A DNA stretch of 19,755 nt from DATNIC01 sp035604635 (lineage in GTDB: Bacteria > Vulcanimicrobiota > Vulcanimicrobiia > Vulcanimicrobiales > Vulcanimicrobiaceae), in contig DATNIC010000170.1 of the NCBI GenBank assembly GCA_035604635.1, positions 1 to 19,755 on the forward strand, given 5' to 3'. A program made the translations under genes and the position numbers. How positions within the stretch are numbered: the first letter of the stretch is position 1; the number at the start of each line of letters is the position of its first letter. The notes beneath the pieces are model-generated. The model did not search any database. It saw nothing but the letters and a program-made list of their open reading frames with translations, and was not told the origin of the DNA. Of this stretch, positions 1-6,617 are shown in pieces.

Positions 1-1063
1 ATCGGGGAACGGCACCACCCAGACGCAATCGGAAAACTCGATCGCCACGACCAACTCCCTCGGCTCATCAGCGAAGAGTCTCACCGACTACAACAACGCG
101 GTCTCACCGCAGGCCGATGCTCGGACCACGCTCGCCGTACAGAACGGCGTCTGTCAGCCGTTCACGCAAGGCGGCAGCTACGAGTTTTTCACGCCGGACA
201 AGAACAACGACCCGAACTCGACCGAGCAGCAATACTTCTACGACAACTCCTGCGCGCAGCTCGCACGGGACGAGACGCGGACCTGGACGTCGACCAGCTC
301 GTCGTCCGAGACGCTCACGCACACGATGAAGATCTTTGCGCTCGGCAACGCGACGCCGAGCGCGATCCGGACGGACACGGTAGCGCTCCTGAATGCTACG
401 TTCGATCAGTACGGATTCCCGAACCCCGCGCTGGGCTTTTCGCGTTCAGATACGGGCAGCCTCAACATCGCGGGATCGAACACGATCAACTCCGGCTTCG
501 AGGTCGTGATGCTGCCGATCAGCGGCGGAACCGAGTCGTTCTGCGGCGACGCGGCCGGTTACAACGCGACCGGGATTCAATCTCTGAACGAGACCTTCGG
601 TTGGCAAGGCGCCGTGGCGCAAACCGGGACGCGGACCGTCAACAGCGACGGCTCCGTCACTTGGAACGTCACCCACTCCGGTTCGACAGCGAAAGGTCCA
701 ATCGGCACGCTCTCACTCGCGGTCGGGACGCAAAACACGGCCTGCCCGATCACCAAGCCGATGTACACGCTCACAGGCGGGACATCGCTCGGTTCGTACA
801 ACATCCCGACGGTCGCAACGTACAAGAACGGGATGTTGCTTGGTCTGACGATCACGAACGCGACGCTGGCCAACGGCTACACGCTCAACGTCACGACCAG
901 CACAACCGTCTCGCCGACGAGCAACCTGTTCATCAGCGGGACGATCACCAACGGCAGCACGCAGATCGCGACGTTCAACGTCAACGCGTTCGGCGACGGC
1001 ACGTTGACGATCACCTCGAGCGGCGCGCAGTACGTACTGACGGACTGGCACGTCGTGAAGTAA
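1..1063 (+). CDS. Partial secreted/surface protein of unknown function (3' end)
   Basis: The reading frame is open from the left edge (first full codon at base 2) to the TAA at 1061-1063, so only the last 353 residues are visible and the true start lies outside. The in-frame ATG at 326 is internal. I do not recognise a family. The visible part is rich in Ser, Thr, Asn and Gly with few charged residues, has several spaced Cys, and consists largely of alternating polar/hydrophobic stretches typical of extracellular beta-structure (for example TLTITSSGAQYVLTDWHVVK at the C-terminus). No anchor, LPXTG motif or transmembrane helix is seen at the C-terminus. A signal peptide would be expected in the missing part. 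An extracellular or surface role is inferred from composition only. It is followed by a strong terminator, so it is the last gene of its transcript. Confidence 0.7.
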   Translation, partial: SGNGTTQTQSENSIATTNSLGSSAKSLTDYNNAVSPQADARTTLAVQNGVCQPFTQGGSYEFFTPDKNNDPNSTEQQYFYDNSCAQLARDETRTWTSTSSSSETLTHTMKIFALGNATPSAIRTDTVALLNATFDQYGFPNPALGFSRSDTGSLNIAGSNTINSGFEVVMLPISGGTESFCGDAAGYNATGIQSLNETFGWQGAVAQTGTRTVNSDGSVTWNVTHSGSTAKGPIGTLSLAVGTQNTACPITKPMYTLTGGTSLGSYNIPTVATYKNGMLLGLTITNATLANGYTLNVTTSTTVSPTSNLFISGTITNGSTQIATFNVNAFGDGTLTITSSGAQYVLTDWHVVK

Positions 1064-1086
1064 CCTCGTAAGGGACGCCTAAACGG

Positions 1087-1127
1087 CATAAAGCCCCGCC
1101 GACCACACCCGGCGGGGCTTTATGTTT
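1087..1127. terminator. Strong intrinsic terminator after the partial secreted-protein gene
   Basis: The arms at 1087-1101 and 1110-1124 form a perfect 15-bp stem (CATAAAGCCCCGCCG with its exact complement) around an 8-base loop. The GC-rich core is flanked by AAA on the left and TTTA on the right, with TTT following the stem. It begins 24 bases after the stop codon. The symmetric A/T flanks could allow it to act in both directions, but only the plus-strand gene needs it here. Confidence 0.9.
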
Positions 1128-1171
1128 ACGGCCGAGAGGACTCTGTTTCGGGCGTTCGATACTCTTGGCGC

Positions 1172-1177
1172 AAGGAG
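1172..1177 (+). promoter_or_regulatory. Shine-Dalgarno site fixing the dioxygenase start
   Basis: AAGGAG lies 8 bases before the ATG at 1186. It favours that ATG over the in-frame TTG at 1165, which lies upstream of the site. Confidence 0.8.
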
Positions 1178-1185
1178 ACGAACGC

Positions 1186-2283
1186 ATGGGTGAGATCCTG
1201 GGGCTCGGAATTTCGCACTGGCCGCGCTTCGGCCAGAAGGACGACATGCTGTCCTACTGGCTGCGCAAGACGCTCGAAGACCCCGACATTCCCGCCGAAC
1301 GGAAAGACCCGGCGACGTGGCCGGCGCGGATGCAGGAAGAATGGGGCAACGATCAAGGCCTCGCGAAAGCGCCGGAGCACCGCGCCGCGATGCTTACGGG
1401 ATTACGCCGCGTCCGCAAAGCGCTCGACGACTTCAAACCCGACGCTGTCGTCGTTTGGGGCGATGATCAATACGAGAATTTTCGCGAGGACGTCATCCCG
1501 GCGTTTTGCGTCCTGGCCTATCAGCAAGACCTTGAATGCAAGCCTTGGGGGAACGCCCCCAACCACTGGGACGAGGCCGGCGAAACGACCTTCCACGTCA
1601 AGACCGCGCCGGAGATCGGAAAGTACCTGGCCAGCGGACTCCTCGAGGAACAATTCGACGTCGCCTACGCATACAAGCCCTTGCACTATCCCGGCTTGCC
1701 GCACGCGTTCATGAACTCGGTCCTCTACCTCGACTACGACCGCGTCGGCTTCCCGTACCGCATGGTCCCGTTTCAGGTCAATTGCTACGGGCGCTACGTG
1801 ATCAGTCACCATGGTATCGGCTTCCCGTACGCCGAATCGAAAAAACCGCTCGATCCACCGGCACCTTCGCCGCGACGCTGCTTCGACATCGGCCGAGCGA
1901 CGGCGCGCGTCCTTGCGAAGAGCCCGTGGCGGATCGCCGTCATTGCGTCATCGAGCTGGTCGCACGGCTTCTTGTGCGAGCGGACGTGGCATCTGTACCC
2001 GGACGTCGCGGCCGATCGAAAGCTCTATGACGCGATGCTCACGCGCGACTGGAAGACGTGGTGCGAGACGCCGCTCAAAGATATCGAAGACTCGGGGCAG
2101 CACGAGCTGCTCAACTGGTTCTGCCTCGTGGGCGCGATGAGCGAACTCGGCTACGAAGTCCGGTGGTCGGACTTTGTCGAAACCTACGTGTACAACTCCG
2201 ACAAAGTCTCTGCGATCTTCGGTCCCGCCGCCGGGAATGGTGCCGCGAAAAAACATGCGACGACTGCGCTTCTTCGTCCATAG
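1186..2283 (+). CDS. Class III extradiol ring-cleavage dioxygenase family protein (LigB/DODA type)
   Basis: The 365-residue protein starts at ATG 1186 behind a good ribosome site. It fits the LigB superfamily, whose characterised members use non-haem Fe(II) to open catecholic rings with O2. Visible landmarks are GISHWP with His11 (first metal ligand), VVVWGDDQYENF at about 88-99 (the segment carrying the second metal-ligand histidine in LigB), SSSWSHG with His260 (position of the catalytic base), and GQHELLNW with Glu307 (acidic ligand). In the second segment Gln95 appears to replace the usual His. This may mark a subfamily with altered chemistry, so the substrate cannot be named. The downstream solute-binding protein starts inside the end of this gene and a class II aldolase follows, which supports an aromatic-acid catabolic unit. 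Cytoplasmic; no signal peptide. Family call firm, activity inferred. Confidence 0.82.
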   Translation: MGEILGLGISHWPRFGQKDDMLSYWLRKTLEDPDIPAERKDPATWPARMQEEWGNDQGLAKAPEHRAAMLTGLRRVRKALDDFKPDAVVVWGDDQYENFREDVIPAFCVLAYQQDLECKPWGNAPNHWDEAGETTFHVKTAPEIGKYLASGLLEEQFDVAYAYKPLHYPGLPHAFMNSVLYLDYDRVGFPYRMVPFQVNCYGRYVISHHGIGFPYAESKKPLDPPAPSPRRCFDIGRATARVLAKSPWRIAVIASSSWSHGFLCERTWHLYPDVAADRKLYDAMLTRDWKTWCETPLKDIEDSGQHELLNWFCLVGAMSELGYEVRWSDFVETYVYNSDKVSAIFGPAAGNGAAKKHATTALLRP

Positions 2284-3304
2284 CCTCGCGATAGCGGCCC
2301 TCGTTGCGGGGACCGCGAGCGGCGGCCGCGCGCAGGAGCTGCAGACCGTCAGGGTCGGCGTGATCAGCAGCATGAGCATGGCGCCGTTCTACATCGCCGA
2401 CCGCTTGGGCTATTTCAAGGATGAAGGGCTCAACGTCCAATTCACTGGGTTCGACTCGGTGACGAACATGGTCGCACCGCTCGGCGTCGGACAGCTCGAC
2501 GTCGGCGGCGGGGCGCTGGCGGCCGGGATTTACAACGCGGTCGCTCGCGGGATCGACGTCAAGGTCGTCGCCGACCTCGCGAGCGACCCGCCGGGTTACG
2601 GCTTCCAGCAGCTGCTGGTCCGCACAGATTTGATCAAGAGCGGGAAGTTCAAGACGCTCAAAGACCTCAAGGGTCTCACGATCGCGGGCAACACACCGGG
2701 CAGCACGTCGTCGTCGGAGCTCAACCAGCTCCTCAAGAAAGCGGGCTTGAAGTTCGACGACGTCAAGCGCGTCTTCTTGGGCTATCCCGACCACGTCGTT
2801 GGGCTCAAGAACGGCGCCGTCGATGCATCCCTGATGCCCGAACCCAACGCGACCGAAGCCGTCAAGGCCGGCGCCGCCGTCAAGTTCACGGGCGACGACA
2901 CGTTTTATCCCAATCAGCAAATCGCAATCGTCGTCTACGGCGTCAATTTGCTCAAGACGCACCGGGACGTCGGTCTCAAGTTCATGAGAGCCTTCATCAA
3001 GGCCGCGCGCTTCTACAACGACGCGCTCGCCGATGGGAAGCTCGCCGGACCGAATGCCGATCAGGTCGTCACGATCATGACCCAGGATACGAGGATCAAG
3101 GATCCGTCCGTCTATCGCGCGGTCACGCCGAACGGGATCAATCCCGACGGTCACGTCTTGTTTCCGTCGATGCGCCTCGATTTTGACTTCTTCAAGTCGC
3201 AGGGTCTCATCGAAGGGACCATCAAGGTCGAGGACGTCGTCGACGACTCGTTCGCCGCGCAGGCCGTCCGGCAGCTTGGCGCCTACAAACCCAAGAAAGC
3301 CTGA
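2255..3304 (+). CDS. NMT1/SsuA-like ABC transporter solute-binding protein
   Basis: Type-2 periplasmic binding protein of 349 residues. The N-terminus MRRLRFFVHSLAIAALVAG is a signal peptide with likely cleavage after GGRA. The mature start VRVGVISSMSMAPFYIADR, the following LGYFKDEGLNV, and the later GQLDVGGG and LKDLKGLTIAG segments are the standard landmarks of the NMT1/THI5-like and nitrate/sulfonate/taurine-binding families. Start is ATG 2255 or the in-frame ATG 2237, neither with a strong ribosome site. Both lie inside the end of the dioxygenase gene (29- or 47-base overlap), suggesting translational coupling. No permease or ATPase gene is nearby, so its transporter partners must be elsewhere or absent. 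By context the ligand may be an aromatic acid related to the dioxygenase substrate. The family binds many ligands and none can be read from the sequence. Confidence 0.9.
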   Translation: MRRLRFFVHSLAIAALVAGTASGGRAQELQTVRVGVISSMSMAPFYIADRLGYFKDEGLNVQFTGFDSVTNMVAPLGVGQLDVGGGALAAGIYNAVARGIDVKVVADLASDPPGYGFQQLLVRTDLIKSGKFKTLKDLKGLTIAGNTPGSTSSSELNQLLKKAGLKFDDVKRVFLGYPDHVVGLKNGAVDASLMPEPNATEAVKAGAAVKFTGDDTFYPNQQIAIVVYGVNLLKTHRDVGLKFMRAFIKAARFYNDALADGKLAGPNADQVVTIMTQDTRIKDPSVYRAVTPNGINPDGHVLFPSMRLDFDFFKSQGLIEGTIKVEDVVDDSFAAQAVRQLGAYKPKKA

Positions 3305-3309
3305 GGAGA
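3304..3309 (+). promoter_or_regulatory. Shine-Dalgarno site overlapping the upstream stop codon
   Basis: AGGAGA begins on the last base of the TGA stop (3302-3304) of the solute-binding protein and lies 5 bases before the ATG at 3315. This fixes the aldolase start and indicates coupled translation. Confidence 0.75.
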
Positions 3310-3314
3310 CAACG

Positions 3315-4025
3315 ATGCAGACTGCGGTCGACCTGAACGCACCCGAGGTGCGGCGGCTGCGTGAGCGCGTCGCGCTCGGTTGTCGCGTCCTTGCGAAGCT
3401 CGAGTTGGTCGACTATCTCGGACACGTCAGCGCGCGTATTCCCGGGACGGACTACGCGTTCATCAGAGCGCGGGGCGCCGAACAGGGCAATCAGCTTCAC
3501 ATGACCGCCGAGCAAGTCACGCTCGTCGATCTCGAAGGCCGCAAAGTCGAGGGCAAATTTCCGCCACCCGACGAGACGAAGCTCCACACCGAGATTTACA
3601 AGGCGCGGCCCGACGTCGCGGCCGTCGTGCACACGCATCAACCGATCGTGACGATTTTCGGCGATCTCGGCAAGCCGATTCTCCCGATGCAGGGCGTGAT
3701 GGCACAGGTGTGCGAGCACGAGATCCCGATCTATCCGTCGGCGCGAAAAGTGACGACCACCGAACAAGGCGAGGAACTCGCCCGAGTCCTCGGCGATAAG
3801 CCGATCGTCCATCTTCGTAATCACGGCATTGCGATCGCGGGCGAAAGCGTCGAGAAGGTCTGCATTTGGGCGATCTGGCTCGAGCACGAAGCCAAGCTGA
3901 CGATGTGGGCGTCGATGATCGGCGAGCCCCGGGGCATGAGCCGCGAAGACCTCTTGGTGCAAGCGGAGGAAGGCTTCGGCTGGGAAGGCCGCTGGCGGTA
4001 CTACACGAGCCTACTCGAAGACTAG
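3315..4025 (+). CDS. Class II aldolase/adducin-family protein (aldolase or aromatic decarboxylase)
   Basis: A 236-residue cytoplasmic protein, typical length for the AraD/FucA family, which uses a divalent metal for aldol cleavage or decarboxylation. The zinc-binding histidines are visible as VVHTHQP (His106, His108) and LRNHGIAI (His170). PPDETKLHTE (Asp86/Glu87) occupies the region of the catalytic acidic residue of FucA. The family includes sugar-phosphate aldolases and also decarboxylases of dihydroxy-aromatic acids such as 3,4-dihydroxyphthalate 2-decarboxylase. Placement immediately after a class III extradiol dioxygenase and a solute-binding protein favours a role in aromatic breakdown, either decarboxylation before ring cleavage or aldol cleavage after it. 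That is inference. The stretch PLDP-like sugar-phosphate specificity signals are not evident, so the substrate stays open. Start ATG has a good ribosome site overlapping the previous stop. Confidence 0.9.
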   Translation: MQTAVDLNAPEVRRLRERVALGCRVLAKLELVDYLGHVSARIPGTDYAFIRARGAEQGNQLHMTAEQVTLVDLEGRKVEGKFPPPDETKLHTEIYKARPDVAAVVHTHQPIVTIFGDLGKPILPMQGVMAQVCEHEIPIYPSARKVTTTEQGEELARVLGDKPIVHLRNHGIAIAGESVEKVCIWAIWLEHEAKLTMWASMIGEPRGMSREDLLVQAEEGFGWEGRWRYYTSLLED

Positions 4026-4070
4026 CCGCCGCTGCCCGGGAGGCACTTCACCGGGTTAGTGCGTAAACGG

Positions 4071-4086
4071 GTGTGCATGAGCACAC
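4071..4086 (+). repeat. Short inverted repeat enclosing a start codon
   Basis: GTGTGC at 4071-4076 and GCACAC at 4081-4086 form a perfect 6-bp stem whose 4-base loop is ATGA, so the presumed ATG of the small secreted protein lies in the loop. It could influence initiation, or it may be chance in GC-rich DNA. Confidence 0.4.
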
Positions 4087-4514
4087 GCTTCATACGATCC
4101 GTTCTCGCACTCGCATTCGCTCTCGGCTGCACCGCTATCGCCACCGCGCAGATGCCGCCCGGCGATCCGAAGTTCGGCAATAAGCTGGGCATGCAAACGC
4201 TGAACAACTCCGGCGAGGACGGCGAGGTGACGCTCTTCGGCAAAGACGGCGGGCGCAGGACGCTCGTCGTCGTCAACATCGAAGGTGCGCCGCACATCCG
4301 TCCTCAGCCCGTCTCCATCCGTCACGCAAGCGATTGCGACAAGATCTCGCCCGCGCAGCCCATCTCTCTGCACTGGCTCTTCAACGGTCACTCCTCAACC
4401 TTGGTCGATATCCCTATTATGAAGCTGCTTTCCGGCAACTACGCGGTCGTGGTTGGCTCGCGCCTGCTGGAATCAACGCCGCACTACGTTGCTTGCGGCC
4501 ACCTCTATTTGTAA
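4077..4514 (+). CDS. Small secreted protein resembling a Cu/Zn-superoxide-dismutase-like fold, lacking the metal site
   Basis: A 145-residue protein with an N-terminal signal peptide (STRFIRSVLALAFALGC, cleavage probably at ATAQ near residue 25). The C-terminal half reads like the Cu/Zn-SOD or CHRD pattern: a short HASDC segment, then ISLHWLFNGHSSTLVDIPI, a LLSGNYAVVV strand and a terminal YVACGHLYL. Cys87 and Cys140 are placed where SOD proteins form their disulfide. The paired copper-binding HxH segment of true SODs is not seen, so dismutase activity is doubtful. I treat it as a secreted beta-sandwich protein of unknown role. The start is ATG 4077; in-frame GTGs at 4059 and 4071 are alternatives and none has a clear ribosome site. 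It sits 51 bases after the aldolase and 27 bases before the hydrolase. Confidence 0.65.
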   Translation: MSTRFIRSVLALAFALGCTAIATAQMPPGDPKFGNKLGMQTLNNSGEDGEVTLFGKDGGRRTLVVVNIEGAPHIRPQPVSIRHASDCDKISPAQPISLHWLFNGHSSTLVDIPIMKLLSGNYAVVVGSRLLESTPHYVACGHLYL

Positions 4515-4530
4515 GTCGCATTGAGTTTGA

Positions 4531-4536
4531 AAGGAG
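4531..4536 (+). promoter_or_regulatory. Shine-Dalgarno site fixing the hydrolase start
   Basis: AAGGAG lies 5 bases before the ATG at 4542 and excludes the upstream in-frame TTG at 4521 as the main start. Confidence 0.75.
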
Positions 4537-4541
4537 CTGCG

Positions 4542-5474
4542 ATGCAGCACGAACTCGTCGATCCAAAGAAAGCCATCTCTCCCGATCTCAACCGGCGCGC
4601 CTTCGTCGGACTCTCCGCCGGAGCGGCAACCCTGACGACGGGGATCTCTGCCGCGCTCGCCCAGCAGGACTTCGGTAAGCCGCATCCGCCGATCGTCCCC
4701 GAGAACGACCCCTCGATCACCGTAAAATGGGTGAAACTGCATTGGCTCGACGGCGATATCGATGCCTACACCGCCGTCCCGAAAAACGCGACGGCGACGA
4801 CGCCGGGTATCGTCGTCGTGCAGCACGTCTGGGGCGTCGACTCATCGATTCGAGACGTCGTGCGGCGCTACGCTAAGGAAGGCTACGTCACGATTGCCCC
4901 GGCGCTCTACTCGCGCTGGAATCCTCCCAATGGCGACGGCGTCAGCGACCTCAACGTGTTCCGGCCGTACGCGAACCGCTTCGCCGAAGTGCAGGTCGAC
5001 GGCGATCTCAGTGCGGGTGCGCAGTGGATCCGCACTCGAGCCGGGAAAGCCGTCACGGACAGCACGCCCAAGGTCGGGATCACCGGCTTCTGCGCCGGCG
5101 CAGGGATCGCGCTGCGTCAAGTGCTCGATACGCCGTACTACAATGCGCTCGTGATGTTTTACGGCAACGTGCTCCAGCAGGCCGATCCGACCAAGGGCCT
5201 GACGCCGGCGAGCTTCGCCTATCTGCGCAGCGTCAAGACGCCGGTCCTCGGCAGCTTCGGCGGCCGCGATCAAAGCCCGGGGATCCTGCCCGACCAGATT
5301 CGCGCTTTCCAAGCCGCGCTTACGGCGGACAAATTGCCCAACGACATCAAGATCTACCCGGAAGCGGGACATGCGTTCTTCGACGACAACCGCGCGTCGT
5401 ATGTCCCCACGGCGGCCGGCGACGCATGGCCCCGCGTGCTGGCCTGGTGGAATAAGTACCTGCGCTCTTCCTAA
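4542..5474 (+). CDS. Tat-exported dienelactone hydrolase family protein
   Basis: A 310-residue alpha/beta hydrolase of the DLH family. The N-terminus has a twin-arginine signal (LNRRAFVGLSAG at about 16-27, then a hydrophobic stretch to ALAQQ near 41), so it is likely exported folded. Catalytic landmarks are GFCAGAG with nucleophile Cys184, GGRDQSPG with Asp243, and EAGHAFFDD with His277. The family's first active-site residue (Glu36 in the Pseudomonas enzyme, within QEIFGV) appears here as His95 in QHVWGVD, which may change activation of the cysteine. Classical members hydrolyse dienelactones from chlorocatechol breakdown, but most relatives have unknown substrates. Proximity to a ring-cleaving dioxygenase is suggestive, although their compartments differ (exported versus cytoplasmic). 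The ribosome site is strong and the length matches the family plus signal peptide. Confidence 0.88.
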   Translation: MQHELVDPKKAISPDLNRRAFVGLSAGAATLTTGISAALAQQDFGKPHPPIVPENDPSITVKWVKLHWLDGDIDAYTAVPKNATATTPGIVVVQHVWGVDSSIRDVVRRYAKEGYVTIAPALYSRWNPPNGDGVSDLNVFRPYANRFAEVQVDGDLSAGAQWIRTRAGKAVTDSTPKVGITGFCAGAGIALRQVLDTPYYNALVMFYGNVLQQADPTKGLTPASFAYLRSVKTPVLGSFGGRDQSPGILPDQIRAFQAALTADKLPNDIKIYPEAGHAFFDDNRASYVPTAAGDAWPRVLAWWNKYLRSS

Positions 5475-5489
5475 TACGACCCTTCGTAT
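5474..5489 (+). repeat. Hairpin in the gap before the nuclease pair
   Basis: ATACGA (5474-5479) and TCGTAT (5484-5489) form a perfect 6-bp stem with loop CCCT, starting on the last base of the hydrolase stop codon. No T-run follows, so it is at best a weak or factor-assisted terminator or an mRNA end stabiliser. It is the only structure I see in the 36-base gap. Confidence 0.35.
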
Positions 5490-5510
5490 CGTCCGGCACG
5501 ACCTAACACG

Positions 5511-6617
5511 ATGCTCACGCTCGTCCACTGCGCGGACGTCCACCTCGAGACGTCGTTCCCCGACGTGCGAGGCGGCTCCGCGCGGCGTGCGGCGCTGACC
5601 GACGCATTCATCCGCATCATCGACGAGGCGTGCCGGCGCAAAGCCGACGTGCTCTCGATCGGCGGCGATCTCTACGAGTCCGAACGTGCCGGCCCGCAAA
5701 CGATGCGCTTTCTCTGCGAGCAGTTCGCGCGTTTCGAACGGCCCGTCTTCGTCGCTCCCGGAAATCACGATCCATGGTCGCCGAGCGCACTTCTGGCGCG
5801 CGGCGATCTTCCACCGAACGTCCGCATCTTCGACGAAGCGGCGTGGCGTGCGTTCCCCCTCTCCGACGAGGTGACGTTGTATGGATTCGGTCACACGCCG
5901 GCGGAGCCGGGCCGCCCGTTTGCCAACGCGCGCTTCGATCGCGGCAAGGTACGCATAGCGCTGGTTCACGGGAGCGACGACGAGCGGTGTCCGCCGAACA
6001 AGCGCGCGACCGCGCCGTTCCGGGCCGCCGAAGTCGAAGCGTCCGGCGCGAGCACGCTGCTCACCGGTCACTATCATGGCGGCTACACCGTCGCGCGTAG
6101 GGACGGCACGCCGCTTTTCGCCTACCCGGGCTCGCCCGAGCCGGTCAAGTTTGGTGAGACCGGGACGCATGGCGCGCTCATCGTCACGATCGAGCAAGGG
6201 CATGTTGCGATAACGACCTGGGAGACGGCGCAGACTCGCTTGCTCGAGCGTTCCTGCGACCTCGGCGGGGCGACGAACGAACACGATGTGCTGGCGCGCA
6301 CAGCACGCGCGCTCGACGGCTGCGGCGCGAACGACTACGTCAAGCTGAAGCTGAGCGGCGTCGTCGCTCCGGGGACGCGCGTCGATCCCGAGCTCCTGAG
6401 CGAACGCTTGGGAGCGCTGCTCGGCGCGCTCGATGTCGACGACCGGACGATCCCGTGCGACTACGACGAACTAGCGCGCGAACCGACCGTACGCGGGCGC
6501 GTGGTGACCGACTTGCTCGAGGCTGCGCGTGGAAGCGATCCGGAGCGCGCTGCCGAAGCTGAAAAAGCGCTGCGTTACGCGGTCGCGGCTTTCGAAGGGA
6601 CACCGATCGTTCCGTGA
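5511..6617 (+). CDS. SbcD/Mre11-like metallophosphoesterase nuclease (YhaO type)
   Basis: A 368-residue calcineurin-like phosphoesterase. The family signature is complete: CADVHLE (Asp9, His11), GGDLYES (Asp53), GNHDPW (Asn85, His86, Asp87), LVHGS (His153) and TGHYHGG (His187, His189), giving the two-metal site. In SbcD/Mre11 this domain is an Mn-dependent nuclease that works with a Rad50-like ATPase on DNA ends. The C-terminal part (about 250-368) corresponds to the capping and ATPase-interaction region. The next gene encodes such an ATPase, and its GTG start overlaps this stop by four bases (GTGA at 6614-6617), so the two are co-translated and almost certainly form a complex. The ATG start lacks a clear ribosome site. 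Relationship to the Bacillus YhaO/YhaN pair is inferred from the partner's architecture. Confidence 0.9.
   Translation: MLTLVHCADVHLETSFPDVRGGSARRAALTDAFIRIIDEACRRKADVLSIGGDLYESERAGPQTMRFLCEQFARFERPVFVAPGNHDPWSPSALLARGDLPPNVRIFDEAAWRAFPLSDEVTLYGFGHTPAEPGRPFANARFDRGKVRIALVHGSDDERCPPNKRATAPFRAAEVEASGASTLLTGHYHGGYTVARRDGTPLFAYPGSPEPVKFGETGTHGALIVTIEQGHVAITTWETAQTRLLERSCDLGGATNEHDVLARTARALDGCGANDYVKLKLSGVVAPGTRVDPELLSERLGALLGALDVDDRTIPCDYDELAREPTVRGRVVTDLLEAARGSDPERAAEAEKALRYAVAAFEGTPIVP

Noticed and set aside
326..328. ATG as the start of the first gene
   Set aside because: The same frame is open and of similar composition to the left edge, with no ribosome site before this ATG, so it is an internal methionine.
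1128..1171. Promoter upstream of the dioxygenase gene
   Set aside because: GATACT at 1159 resembles a -10 box, but no acceptable -35 lies 16-18 bases upstream.
2111..3154. Minus-strand open frame of 347 codons
   Set aside because: Antisense to the solute-binding protein and the end of the dioxygenase; composition is Asp/Arg/Val mirror sequence.
4842..6284. Long open frame of 480 codons on the minus strand
   Set aside because: It lies opposite the well-supported hydrolase and nuclease genes, has an Arg/Ala-rich composition with no recognisable domain, and is the usual mirror frame of GC-rich codon usage.
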